Shown piece by piece: positions 36,163-45,607 of a stretch of 64,000 bases of DNA. Source of the DNA: Saprospiraceae bacterium (GTDB lineage: Bacteria; Bacteroidota; Bacteroidia; Chitinophagales; Saprospiraceae). The notes beneath the pieces were generated by a model. That model was given only the letters and a program-made list of their open reading frames with translations, was not told the DNA's origin and did no database searches. The stretch is taken from positions 1-64,000 of the forward strand of contig JADKAS010000010.1 of the NCBI GenBank assembly GCA_016715245.1, given 5' to 3'. How positions within the stretch are numbered: position 1 is the first letter of the stretch; each line of letters opens with the position of its first letter. Position numbers and translations under genes: made by a program.

Positions 36163-36213
36163 TACCTTTGCCCTCATGATTTAAAATATCCGGCTAAAAT
36201 TGTGTTGCCGGAT
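36163..36213 (+). promoter_or_regulatory. hisS -7 box and leader hairpin
   Basis: TACCTTTG (36163-36170) matches the Bacteroidota -7 consensus, with CTTG 22 bp upstream as a possible -33 element. The 60-nt leader then contains a perfect 7-bp hairpin ATCCGGC/GCCGGAT (36188-36194, 36207-36213) without a long T-tract, located 23 bp before the ATG. Confidence 0.5.
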
Positions 36214-36236
36214 TAAAAACAAAGAATATTTATCGT

Positions 36237-37601
36237 ATGACAAAACCATCGATTCCCAAAGGTACCAGAGATTTTATGCCGGCTGAAGTGGCCAAGCGCA
36301 ACTATATTTTTGATCAGATCAAAAAGGTGTTTACGACATTCGGATATGTACCGATAGAAACACCCACCATGGAATTGCTCGCCACTTTGACGGGAAAATA
36401 TGGCGAAGAAGGTGATAAACTTTTGTTTAAAGTGCTCAACAACGGCGATTTTCTGAAGGATGCCAATAAAGAAGCATTGGACAACTTACAATCACAAAAG
36501 CTGGTTTCTTCCATTTCCAAACGCGGATTGCGGTACGATCTGACGGTGCCGTTTGCCAGGTTTGTCGTCATGCACCAAAACGAAATATCATTTCCTTTCA
36601 AAAGGTATCAGATACAACCGGTTTGGCGGGCTGACAGTCCGCAGCGGGGCAGATTTCAGGAGTTTTATCAATGTGATGTCGATGTGGTCGGTTCGGATTC
36701 ACTCATGTACGAAGCTGAATTGATGCAGATTTACCACGATGTTTTCCGTAGTTTGGGTCTTAAGGTCAATATATTGATTAACAACCGGAAAATATTGTTT
36801 GGCGTCGCTGAAGCAGCCGGAATTGCCGATCATTTTATGGAGATGACCATTGCCATTGATAAGATGGATAAAATCGGAAGAGACGGTGTGATTGCTGAAA
36901 TGTTGTCCAAAGGAATTTCAAATGCCTCTGCACATCTTGTTTTGGAATTGATGTCCAAAAAAACATTGGACGAACTGAAAGAAGCTTTTGCCAATTCTGA
37001 GACCGGACAAAAAGGTATTGCAGAAGTGGAAAATGTTATGGCACTGACAGGAGAAAGTGTGCCGAATCTGGTTTTTTCCATCAATCTGGACAGAGGCTTA
37101 AATTATTACACCGGGTGTATCTTTGAAGTGGTCCTTGATGCGGCGGTTTACCCTGATCTGAAGATGGGAAGTCTTGGCGGAGGTGGAAGATACGACGATC
37201 TTACGGGAACTTTTGGTATGAAAGACATGTCAGGTGTAGGCGTTTCCTTTGGTGCGGAAAGGATATTTATTGTCATGGAAGAATTGGGCCTGTTTCCGGA
37301 AAATACAGCCAAAGATATAGAAGTATTGTTTATCGCTCTGGACGAGGAAAGTCACCTCACCGGATTTAAGTGGCTGTATCAACTCAGACAAGTCGGTGTA
37401 GCTTGTGATATGTATCCCAAAGCAACCAAGATGAACAAACAAATGAAATACGCCAATGACCGTAAAGTGCCTTATGTCGCCATCATCGGCGAAGAGGAAA
37501 AAAAACAAAACAGTGTCATGTTGAAAAATATGGAAACAGGAGTTCAGCAGGTAATGCCGTTCACCAGTTTATTGAACACTGCGGTGTCGGGTTGGGTGTA
37601 A
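36237..37601 (+). CDS. hisS: histidyl-tRNA synthetase
   Basis: The 454-residue enzyme has the class II core: motif 1 near GYVPIETPTMELLATL (about 37-52), motif 2 FKRYQIQPVWRADSPQRGRFQEFYQ with the Arg and Phe of the ATP site (about 120-144), the His-specific LDRGLNYYTGCIFEVV (about 284-299), motif 3 GGGGRYDDL with GVGVSFGAERI (about 316-345), and the C-terminal anticodon-binding domain (about 362-454). It charges tRNA-His. Length and motifs are normal. A second, partial copy of its 3' end lies at 43863-44078. Confidence 0.97.
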   Translation: MTKPSIPKGTRDFMPAEVAKRNYIFDQIKKVFTTFGYVPIETPTMELLATLTGKYGEEGDKLLFKVLNNGDFLKDANKEALDNLQSQKLVSSISKRGLRYDLTVPFARFVVMHQNEISFPFKRYQIQPVWRADSPQRGRFQEFYQCDVDVVGSDSLMYEAELMQIYHDVFRSLGLKVNILINNRKILFGVAEAAGIADHFMEMTIAIDKMDKIGRDGVIAEMLSKGISNASAHLVLELMSKKTLDELKEAFANSETGQKGIAEVENVMALTGESVPNLVFSINLDRGLNYYTGCIFEVVLDAAVYPDLKMGSLGGGGRYDDLTGTFGMKDMSGVGVSFGAERIFIVMEELGLFPENTAKDIEVLFIALDEESHLTGFKWLYQLRQVGVACDMYPKATKMNKQMKYANDRKVPYVAIIGEEEKKQNSVMLKNMETGVQQVMPFTSLLNTAVSGWV

Positions 37602-37640
37602 TGTCTAATCTTAATTGACAATACAGATTTCAGGATAATT

Positions 37641-37678
37641 AAAAAGCTTTTCCGGAAAAAATTCGGAATGGCTTTTTT
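37641..37678 (+). terminator. terminator after hisS
   Basis: AAAAAGCTTTTCCG and CGGAATGGCTTTTTT form an imperfect hairpin (11 of 14 pairs) ending in a T-tract, 39 bp after the hisS stop codon. Confidence 0.65.
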
Positions 37679-37888
37679 GTTTTTCACCAGAATTAAACGT
37701 GAGGAATGAATAAAAAGAGTAATTGTGTGATAAACAAGTTTTTGTTTGTTTTAGCACCAATCCGTGATTTTGTATTGTGATTTTGTTTTCGCTTTCGTTT
37801 TTTTTCATTTTTTCTACCTTGATTTAGATCCGACTGAATTTGCGGTTAAAAAAGTAAGAACCTCACACCTGATTTATTTTTTGAGTTT

Positions 37889-39206
37889 TTATTCCTGCAT
37901 CATCCCTGCCAGCCAAAGTACGTTCCATTCCAATCTTTTCAACTGGTACTTTTGCAGAATTTGTTGAAAAGATACGTTGATCAGATCAATTTGAGCCGCC
38001 CTTAATTCTATCGGAGTAAGGCTTCCGATGTTTAATCTGTCAAAAGATATTTTTACATTTTCTTCAGGCCACTCGGATATTGTCTTCCGTCAGTCTGACA
38101 ATATTCTGAAGCATATTCATTTGTTCCATCACCATATACAGGTTTGTTTTCAGATCTGTTTCGAGTTGCTCACGGCCTAATTTTGTATTTTCTGACATCA
38201 GTCTGGCCGTTTGTGCCTGATTCCTGACTCTAAAACCGTTAAACAGATTCCATTGCGCGGTAAGACCATATGTAAAACCACTGTTTCTGTTGAATTTAAA
38301 GATGCCGATTTCAGCTTCAGACCGGTTATAATTATAGGCTGCGCCGAGATTGACCGAAGGTAGTTTTTGTGTGTTGACAGATTTGATGTTGAGATCTGCT
38401 AATTCTTCGTTGAGTCTCACCAAATTCAGATTTTTGTTTTTTGATAACATTTGTGCGGCCATTTCTTCGTAAGTATATAAGCCTGTTTCGAGAGGTAAAG
38501 TTTCTATGGCAAAATCAACATCCGGTGCTCTGTTGATACTTTGATTTAATCGGATTTTTGCATTTTTCAAATCCATTTTCGCTTGTTCTAATTGCAGGCT
38601 GTCTGCGTTGATATCCACCTGAACCTGCAAAAGGGCTTGTCCTGAAACGGAACCAATATTGTATCGCGTGGTCATGAGTTCTTTTCTTTCTACGGATAAT
38701 TTGATGGCTTCATCAATGGTTTTTATTCGATCCATATTCTCCTGAATCGTCAGATATGCCAATCTGATGTCCAAAACAGCATTTTCAACCTGTATTTTAT
38801 ATGCTTCCAAACCCCTTGAAGCTTCTTTTTCAAGCCTGTCTTTCTGAATAAACATGTTCTTTCCATCAAAAATGCGCCAATCCAAAGCAACAGAAGCGGA
38901 TAATGCATTGGAATTTACACCTGTTCCTTCTCTTATGTCTCCACTGAAAAACTCTTGTCGTGTGCTATTGACAGTGTAGTTTTGACCTCCCTGAGCAGAA
39001 ATGACCGGATAAAATCCTGCATTGCCATAATTATTATTGACATCCAGAATCTTTTGTTGATTTCTGGTAAGCAGGATATCAAAACGATTTTTCAAACCAA
39101 AAGAAACGGCATCATTCAATGACAGTACTTCCTGACTGAATATAATACCCGACCGGATAAGGAGGAAAAAAAAGATGATGTTACGCATGAGGTCTGACTT
39201 TGACAA
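37889..39206 (-). pseudogene. TolC-type outer-membrane efflux protein, one frameshift
   Basis: The first 380 codons give a signal peptide (about 1-24) and the two OEP repeats of TolC proteins (LSLNDAVSFGLKNRFDI, VENAVLDIRLAYLTIQENMDR, ATTRYNIGS-like TTRYNIGSVSGQALLQ). The frame stops at 38064, but the next frame continues the coiled coil (EENVKISFDRLNIGS, LTPIELRAAQIDLIN, YQLKRLE) to a stop at 37889-37891. One extra base near 38067 explains it. The gene overlaps the pump gene by 26 bp and would form the outer-membrane channel of the efflux system. Confidence 0.85.
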
Positions 39207-42200
39207 ATTTTAAAAAGGTATACAGTGCCGGGATGACAAACAAGGTCAGAATCAATGAAAAGATCAAACCACCTATGATGGCAATTCCCATAGAAACCCG
39301 GCTGGTGGAAGCAGCACCCAAAGCCAGTGCTATCGGCAAAGCACCCAGAATGGTGGCCAGACTTGTCATCAGGATGGGCCTGAGTCTGGAAATAGCTGCT
39401 TCACGGACAGCAACAAATTTTGTGAGACCGGCCTCCATTTTCTGGTTGGCAAATTCCACAATCAGGATACCGTTTTTGGTTACAATACCAATCAGAACAA
39501 TTATACCAATCTGACTGAAGATGTTTAAGGTAGAATCTGTCCACCAAAGAGCAATGACAGCACCTGACAGAGCGAGTGGTACAGTAAACATGATGATAAT
39601 CGGGTCAATGAAAGATTCAAACTGTGCTGACAGAATTAAATATACCAACATCAGCGCTAAAAGGAAGGCAAATAGTAAGGTCGAAGAACTCTCTGCAAAT
39701 TCTTTGGAAGGTCCTGAAAGGTCTGTTGTAAAATTATCTGTCAGTACTTCACCGGCGATTCTGTTCATTTCTTCAATTCCTTCGCCGAGGGAAGTCCCTG
39801 CTGGAAGACCTGCTGAAATCGTAGCTGAAACATACCGATTATATCGGTACAACTGTGGCGGATTACTTTGTTCGGAAATGGTAATCACATTGGACAATTG
39901 TACAAGATTGCCGTTGTTGGACCTGATATATATATTATTCAGGTCTGCAGGATCATTTCGGTCATTACGGGTAGCTTCTCCGATGACCTGATATTGTTTT
40001 CCGTCCTTGATGAAAAATCCGAGTCGCTGTTCTGCAAAATAGAGTTGAAGGGTTTGTGCAATCTCAAAAATACTCACACCCAGGATGGCCGCTCTGTTTC
40101 TGTCAATTTCGACTTTTAATTCGGGTTTATTAAACTTCAGATTGATATCCACCGCCTGAAAAACTTTACTTTCGCGTGCTTTTTCAAGAAATTTGGGAAC
40201 AACGGATTTCAGGCTGTCAAAAATGGGAGTTTGAATCACAAACTGCACCGGTAATCCTGCTCTCCGGTCTCCTATGGTTTGTTCCTGAGAAATAAATATT
40301 CTTGCTTCGGTTTCTTTTTGCATAACTTTTGTAAGCGAATCAACGATTTCCATCTGGGTCCGGTTTCTGTTTTCCGGATCGTCAAGTGTTACTCTTACAA
40401 AAGAAGAGTTAGCTGCCACGCTTGCAGCAAAGCTCGGCGCTGTAACAGACAAAATACCTTTGGTTTCCGGAATGGATTCCGCAGCATCAATCATTTTGCT
40501 GGTAAAAGCATTCATAAATTCAAAAGAAGTACCTTCAGGTGTGGTCGCATTAATGGCAAATCTGCTTTTGTCTTCCAAAGGCGCAAGTTCTGATTTTAAT
40601 TCCTTTCCCAAAGAATATAAGAGTCCGAAAGAAAATATCATGATAAGAATAGCAGCCCACCGGAATTTCATAAACCCCGACAATGATCGTTCATAGATCC
40701 TGTTCATTCCAAGAAAAAACGGTTCTGTTTTCCGATAAAACCAGGCATTGTGATCGCCGGATTTCAAAAGATAGGCGCTCATCATCGGTGTCAAAGTCAA
40801 TGAAACAAAAGCTGATATCAATACTGCGCCGGCTACCACCACGCCAAATTCGCGAAATAATCTGCCACTCAATCCCTGGAGGAACATGATGGGTAAAAAG
40901 ACCACCACTAAGGTGACTGTAGTCGAAATGATGGCAAATACAATTTCGTTGGAACCTTTGAAGGAGGCCTGCATCGGCGACATACCTTCTTCGATTTTTT
41001 GATAGATGTTTTCCAGGACTACGATCGCGTCATCCACAACCAGACCTGTTGCTAATACAATACCCAATAATGTCAGGATATTGATAGAAAAGCCCGAAAT
41101 GTACATGATAAAAAAAGTACTCACCAGGGAAATCGGAATGGCAACAACCGGAATGAGGGTGGTTCTCCAGTTTCTCAAAAAAAGAAATATGACTATAACC
41201 ACCAGACTAAAAGCGATGATGATGGTTTCTTCGACTTCTTCGATAGCCTGACGAATGTTGGTGGTGGTATCCAGGGCATAACCGAGTTTCAGGTCTGCCG
41301 GCATATCTTTTTTGATGATTTCCACTCTTTTGTAAAACTCGTCAGCAATTGCGATGTAGTTGGCTCCCGGCTGCGGATTGACGGCAATACCGATCATCTG
41401 TATTTTGTCATTACCTCTCAGCAGTGTTCTTTCATTTTCGGGTGCTAATTCTGCTTTTCCGACATCTTTGAAACGGATAATCTGACCGTTTTCTTCTTTG
41501 ATGACCATTTGGTTGAATTCCTCAGCTGTTTCAATTCTTCCAAGCGTACGAATGGTCAATTCGGTTGTGGTTCCTTCGATTCTACCTGATGGCAATTCGA
41601 CGTTGGCCCCGTTCAAGGCATTGCGAATATCTGTTGGCGTTATACCCAGGGAAGACATTTTCGTTGGATCCATTTTCAGCCTCATGGCGTATTTTTTTTC
41701 TCCCCAGATTCTGATTTCTGAGATACCCGGAATGGTTTGTAACCTTTCTTTAAAAAGATTATTTCCGATATCTGTTAAATCCATTAAGTCTCTTTGGTCA
41801 CTTTGAACAGTGAGAGACAAGATAAAATTTCCTCCGGCATCCGACTTACTCACGACCGGTGGGTCAGCATCAGGAGGAAGACTTCTTTGAGCGCGCGACA
41901 CTCTGTCACGAACGTCATTTGCAGCTGCTTCAAGATCCGTTTCAAGGCTGAATTCAGCAGTTATCGTAGAACGACCGTCACTGCTGGTTGATGTCAGAGT
42001 TTTGATGCCATCCACGCCATTGATGGATTCTTCCAACGGTTCGGTGATTTGAGAAATGATGACTTCACTGTTGGCACCGGGGTATGAAGTACTGACGGTG
42101 ACGGTAGGAGCATCCACACTCGGATAGTCTCTGACTCCGGTAAAATAAAAACCAATCAATCCGAAAAGGATGATGAGCAGAGACATGACGGTAGCCAGAA

Positions 42201-42234
42201 CCGGTCTTTTGATACTTATTTCAGGTAAATTCAT
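39181..42234 (-). CDS. RND efflux pump permease (HAE1/AcrB type)
   Basis: The 1017-residue protein has the RND layout of 12 membrane segments with two large periplasmic loops. The proton-relay acids lie in GLVVDDAIVVLENI (about 395-408) and the partner Lys in GIVTKNGILIVEFAN (about 925-939). The N-terminus LPEISIKRPVLATVMSLLI and the porter motif near SSDGRSTITAEF are typical. It exports drugs, detergents or metabolites with its adaptor and TolC partners in the same operon. The substrate is unknown. Confidence 0.95.
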   Translation of the reverse strand: MNLPEISIKRPVLATVMSLLIILFGLIGFYFTGVRDYPSVDAPTVTVSTSYPGANSEVIISQITEPLEESINGVDGIKTLTSTSSDGRSTITAEFSLETDLEAAANDVRDRVSRAQRSLPPDADPPVVSKSDAGGNFILSLTVQSDQRDLMDLTDIGNNLFKERLQTIPGISEIRIWGEKKYAMRLKMDPTKMSSLGITPTDIRNALNGANVELPSGRIEGTTTELTIRTLGRIETAEEFNQMVIKEENGQIIRFKDVGKAELAPENERTLLRGNDKIQMIGIAVNPQPGANYIAIADEFYKRVEIIKKDMPADLKLGYALDTTTNIRQAIEEVEETIIIAFSLVVIVIFLFLRNWRTTLIPVVAIPISLVSTFFIMYISGFSINILTLLGIVLATGLVVDDAIVVLENIYQKIEEGMSPMQASFKGSNEIVFAIISTTVTLVVVFLPIMFLQGLSGRLFREFGVVVAGAVLISAFVSLTLTPMMSAYLLKSGDHNAWFYRKTEPFFLGMNRIYERSLSGFMKFRWAAILIMIFSFGLLYSLGKELKSELAPLEDKSRFAINATTPEGTSFEFMNAFTSKMIDAAESIPETKGILSVTAPSFAASVAANSSFVRVTLDDPENRNRTQMEIVDSLTKVMQKETEARIFISQEQTIGDRRAGLPVQFVIQTPIFDSLKSVVPKFLEKARESKVFQAVDINLKFNKPELKVEIDRNRAAILGVSIFEIAQTLQLYFAEQRLGFFIKDGKQYQVIGEATRNDRNDPADLNNIYIRSNNGNLVQLSNVITISEQSNPPQLYRYNRYVSATISAGLPAGTSLGEGIEEMNRIAGEVLTDNFTTDLSGPSKEFAESSSTLLFAFLLALMLVYLILSAQFESFIDPIIIMFTVPLALSGAVIALWWTDSTLNIFSQIGIIVLIGIVTKNGILIVEFANQKMEAGLTKFVAVREAAISRLRPILMTSLATILGALPIALALGAASTSRVSMGIAIIGGLIFSLILTLFVIPALYTFLKFVKVRPHA

Positions 42235-42242
42235 GGTCCTGA

Positions 42243-43292
42243 TTAATTTTCTTTGGTCAAAACCTGAACAGGCATACCAGGTTTGAGTTGGAGCAAGCCT
42301 GTCGTAATAACTGTATCTCCCGGAGTTACCCCGGATTCGAGGAATACTTCACTTTCACTTCTGCTTGCTGCAATGACTTTGACAGGAATGACCTTACCTT
42401 CTTTCTGAAGATAGACCAATGCCCCGCTGATATCCGGTACATAAGCCATCGAAGGGATAGCGACAAAAGATCCTTTTATTCCTTCAGCAATTTTAATATC
42501 TGTGAAGGCTCCCGGCAATATTTCACCTCCCGGATTCGGATACATGGCTCTCAGGACAAGGGAGCGGTTGTTTGGATTGATTTGCGGGTCGATGGCGTAA
42601 ATATTTGCTTTTCTTACTTTTTTATCAGACGAGATAGTGAAGGATATGGATTGACCTGTTTTAAGGTCTTTACTCCAACGTTCCGGAACAGAAAATTCAA
42701 TTTTAACCGGTTGTATACTATGAAGTGTGGTGATGACATCTGCCGGTGTAATCATGGCGCCGATGCTGATGTTGCGAAATCCTACCACGCCCTGAAAAGG
42801 AGCGGTGATTACGGTTTCGGCGATTTGTGTATTGATGATGTCGACATTTGATTTCAGGATGTTAAGATTGGCTTCTGTTAGGTCGTATTCTTCCTGAGAG
42901 ATTGCTTTTGCGGAAAGCAATTGCTTTTGTCTTTTTTCTTTGATCACTTCCAGTTCGATTTGAAGCAAAATCTTCTTTTTTTCAGCCTGTAATGTCGCAT
43001 CATCAAGTTTTACGAGCGTTTGACCTTTTTTGACGAAGGTTCCTTCTTTGAAATTCATTTGAACGACTCTTCCGGAAATTTCGCTTTTTATGTCGACTTT
43101 TTCCCCCGGCAGCACTGTACCGGTTGTGGTGATATTTTCAGTTCGGCTCACCTGACCTGCTATAATTCCCTGCACCTTCAACGTTTCCCCTCCTCCTTGT
43201 TTTTGCGCACCTTGTTGAGTTGAAGGTTTGTCATTTTTGCATGAAAAAAAAGAGATGGAAAAGAGCAGGATGAGAAAGGAGACGAACTTCAT
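42243..43292 (-). CDS. RND efflux periplasmic adaptor lipoprotein (AcrA/MexA type)
   Basis: The 349-residue protein has a lipobox (FFSC, Cys about 18), a barrel-sandwich lipoyl half (GEKVDIKSEISGRVVQMNFKEG, about 63-84, and VITAPFQGVVGFRNISIG, about 161-178), a short helical hairpin (about 95-155) and the beta-barrel domain (GQSISFTISSD, about 212 on; GAFTDIKIAEG). The order adaptor-pump-TolC on one transcript is the usual complete tripartite operon. No dedicated regulator is adjacent. Confidence 0.93.
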   Translation of the reverse strand: MKFVSFLILLFSISFFSCKNDKPSTQQGAQKQGGGETLKVQGIIAGQVSRTENITTTGTVLPGEKVDIKSEISGRVVQMNFKEGTFVKKGQTLVKLDDATLQAEKKKILLQIELEVIKEKRQKQLLSAKAISQEEYDLTEANLNILKSNVDIINTQIAETVITAPFQGVVGFRNISIGAMITPADVITTLHSIQPVKIEFSVPERWSKDLKTGQSISFTISSDKKVRKANIYAIDPQINPNNRSLVLRAMYPNPGGEILPGAFTDIKIAEGIKGSFVAIPSMAYVPDISGALVYLQKEGKVIPVKVIAASRSESEVFLESGVTPGDTVITTGLLQLKPGMPVQVLTKEN

Positions 43293-43570
43293 AAATATTT
43301 ATTGGAAATAATGTAAACAGATTTTCAAAAGTATAGTTTTTTTTCAAAATTCAAAAAAATAATTTTCTGCTTGTCAGACAGGGATTTGAGAACAATCAAA
43401 ACATCATCATTTCCATTAACGAAACTACTTCAATAAAAAGACTAAATACTTTTGTAAAAGAATTTCAAGGTTCATTAGTCAGGCAATTATATATTTTATT
43501 GAGTTATCTTTGTTGGAAGGTAACAATTCATTATAACTACAAATTTTAACTTTGTCCGGATTTTGGAATT

Positions 43571-43862
43571 ATGGTACCGATAGCAGAAAGGATGGGATCG
43601 AGTACGTTCGAAGATTTAATTATTCATCAGCACCTCACCAGTACAAATAGTCCATTTAAAAAATGTTGGATTCCGGAAGGTTGACTTCCCGTATATTTTT
43701 AGGCCCGCCAGGTGTAGGAAAAACGACTTTGGCGCAGATATTTACCTTTTCACTTCAACGACTATTACAGGTTTTATCTACCATCCAGAGTGTTGTCAAA
43801 AAAGCACCCGATGCCATTGAAAAAGCAAAACCCAAACTGTTTTTGATCAACCTGGACCGGTT
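43571..43862 (+). pseudogene. rarA: N-terminal fragment of rarA (AAA ATPase), broken
   Basis: Starting at ATG 43571, the sequence reads MVPIAERM, then pieces of S-T-F-E-D-L-I-I-H-Q-H-L-T-S, and in another frame LDSGRLTSRIFLGPPGVGKTT (Walker A), LQRLLQVLSTIQSVVK and EKAKPKLFLINLDR. This is the start of the replication-associated recombination protein RarA/MgsA, with a frame change near 43660 and no Walker B or later parts. It is joined directly to a piece of hisS at about 43863. Confidence 0.75.
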
Positions 43863-44164
43863 TTGTTTATCGCTCTGGACGAGGAGAGTCACTCACCAGA
43901 TTTAAGTGGCTGTATCAACTCAGACAAGCCGGTGTAGCTTGTGATAGGTATCCCAAAGCAACCAAGATGAACAAACAAATGAAATACGCCAATGACCGTA
44001 AAGTTCCTTACGTCGCCATCATCGGCGAAGAGGAAAGAAAACAAAACAGTGTCATGTTGAAAAATATGGAAACAGGAGAACAAAAACTGACTCCTGTTTC
44101 CGATTTAGTATATTTGGAAGGTGGTATCAAGCCTGTTCAATCGCTTTGGTGGTGGGGTCAGTAA
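43863..44164 (+). pseudogene. duplicated 3' fragment of hisS
   Basis: Positions 43863-44078 repeat hisS 37326-37542 with about 95% identity and one single-base gap, covering the start of the anticodon-binding domain. The homology stops abruptly on both sides. Downstream, an open frame continues to TAA at 44162-44164 with a different end (KLTPVSDLVYLEGG...). It lacks the catalytic domain and cannot be a synthetase. Confidence 0.85.
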
Positions 44165-44167
44165 TGA

Positions 44168-45001
44168 TCAGCAACAACCGGGAGCGCAACAACTTTTTAC
44201 TTTTTCACCGTAGACGGTTATACTTTGAATAGTGTCAGGTGATTGTCTGTAAGTTGCAATCTCTTCAAGGGATAGGTATAAATTCAAAATATCATCCGGG
44301 ATAAAAATATTTTTTTCCTTTTGAAGTACGACATTCTGAAAACCTGCTTTTTTGATGTAGCCAAGATACTTTTCTTTATTGATAGCTCCTGCCACACATC
44401 CGGCATACATCTCAGCGGCATCTTTTATTTTTTCCGGCAATTGACCATTAAGGACTATGTCAGAAATTGAAAAATGACCATCCGCTTTTAATACTCTGTA
44501 TATTTCATTAAATATCTTTTCTTTGTTTGGCAGGAGGTTCAAAACACAATTGCTGACAACTACATCTGCCACAGCATCGCTGACAGGCATATTTTCGATG
44601 TCTCCAAGCCGGAATTCCACATTGTTAAAGCCAAGTTTTTCAGCATTGATCCGGGCTTTATCGACCATAGCCGGTGTAAAATCAATTCCAATTACTTTTC
44701 CGGTTTCTCCTGTTTCAGCGTGTGCGACAAAACAATCATTTCCTGCTCCGCTTCCAAGGTCGATGACTGTCTGGCCTTTTTTTATTCCGGCAAATTCGGT
44801 AGGAAGACCGCAACCCAAACCGAGGTCAGCATCTTTATTGTAACCATCGAGTGTTTCGTAACTTTCACTCATGATGTTGTACACTTCTGTGCTGCATCCG
44901 CCTGCTCCGCAACAGGAAGCGGCATTGGATTCTTTATCCTGCAGTGCTATTTCACTGTATTTCTGTCTGACCAGATCTTTTATTTCTTCTTCTGTTTGCA
45001 T
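44168..45001 (-). CDS. arsM: arsenite methyltransferase
   Basis: The 277-residue protein has the ArsM signature: an N-terminal Cys cluster (ASCCGAGGCS, about 28-37), SAM motif VIDLGSGAGNDCFVA (about 79-93), the DIENMPVSDAVADVVVSNCVLNL region (split about 133-155) with the conserved Cys, a further Cys at YAGCVAGA (about 200), and a Cys-rich C-terminus (CCAPGCC). It would methylate As(III) to volatile or less toxic species. It is co-transcribed with arsR 35 bp upstream. Confidence 0.94.
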   Translation of the reverse strand: MQTEEEIKDLVRQKYSEIALQDKESNAASCCGAGGCSTEVYNIMSESYETLDGYNKDADLGLGCGLPTEFAGIKKGQTVIDLGSGAGNDCFVAHAETGETGKVIGIDFTPAMVDKARINAEKLGFNNVEFRLGDIENMPVSDAVADVVVSNCVLNLLPNKEKIFNEIYRVLKADGHFSISDIVLNGQLPEKIKDAAEMYAGCVAGAINKEKYLGYIKKAGFQNVVLQKEKNIFIPDDILNLYLSLEEIATYRQSPDTIQSITVYGEKVKSCCAPGCC

Positions 45002-45036
45002 ATTAATTTTATTTTAAAACTGTGAATAATTATTTT

Positions 45037-45363
45037 TTAACAACATTTAAATTTGTCTGTGACCTTCATGATTTCAGAAAAATATGAAATCACTTTATTT
45101 AATTTTTCGGTATTAAGGCAATAACAAACTGATGTGCCTTCAATATCGCCTTTTATGAGATCCACATTTCTCAATTCCCTGAGGTGTTGTGACACAGTGG
45201 CCTGTGAAAGAGGTAATTCTTCCACAATATCATTGGTGATACAGTTCGGTGTATTGGCCAGATAAGAGACTATTGCCATCCTGGCAGGATGCCCCAACGC
45301 TTTTATTATACCTGAAAGTTCAATTATTTCCGTGGAATATGTATCCGTCTTTGTTAAACCCAT
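45037..45363 (-). CDS. arsR: ArsR-family metalloregulator
   Basis: The 108-residue protein is a winged helix of the ArsR/SmtB type (ALGHPARMAIVSYLANTPN, LPLSQATVSQHLRELRNVDLI). There is no CVC pair in the recognition helix as in E. coli ArsR; candidate As(III) ligands are C38 region NCITND, YCLN and the terminal FKCC, so sensing probably uses a C-terminal Cys pair as in other branches. It leads the arsR-arsM operon and should repress it. Confidence 0.9.
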   Translation of the reverse strand: MGLTKTDTYSTEIIELSGIIKALGHPARMAIVSYLANTPNCITNDIVEELPLSQATVSQHLRELRNVDLIKGDIEGTSVCYCLNTEKLNKVISYFSEIMKVTDKFKCC

Positions 45364-45385
45364 CTTTTTTGAATAATTTATTAAT

Positions 45386-45397
45386 ATATTGCAATAT
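45386..45397 (-). promoter_or_regulatory. candidate ArsR operator palindrome
   Basis: The perfect 12-bp palindrome ATATTGCAATAT lies 23 bp before the arsR start and overlaps a TAATATTG word on the coding strand that is one mismatch from the -7 consensus. A repressor bound there would block transcription. Confidence 0.45.
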
Positions 45398-45551
45398 TAC
45401 GATTAAATAATGTAAAACATAAGGTATTTGTTGTATGTTATGAAAACTTTAACTCAGTTTATACAAAAACCCTATAAAATAATGTATAAAGTAACAGGTT
45501 GATTCCTATAATGAGGTTTAAAGATGTAAAGTCTGACTTTTTTCCAATAAA

Positions 45552-45582
45552 AAAACCCCCGGTTGAAGTGACCGGGGGTTTT
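45552..45582 (-). terminator. strong terminator after the S9 peptidase gene
   Basis: AAAACCCCCGGT and ACCGGGGGTTTT form a perfect 12-bp stem with a 7-nt loop, followed on the minus strand by a T-tract. It lies 26 bp past the end of the peptidase fusion gene. Confidence 0.9.
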
Positions 45583-45607
45583 GATTTTACATGTAATCCT
45601 GACTATA

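Noticed and set aside
39200..39991. Plus-strand open frames opposite the RND pump gene
   Set aside because: They are shadows of a long, highly conserved coding sequence on the other strand and show no family match.
43663..43905. A functional small AAA ATPase with a Walker A motif
   Set aside because: It lacks Walker B, sensor and lid regions, has a frame change near 43660, and runs into a duplicated hisS fragment.
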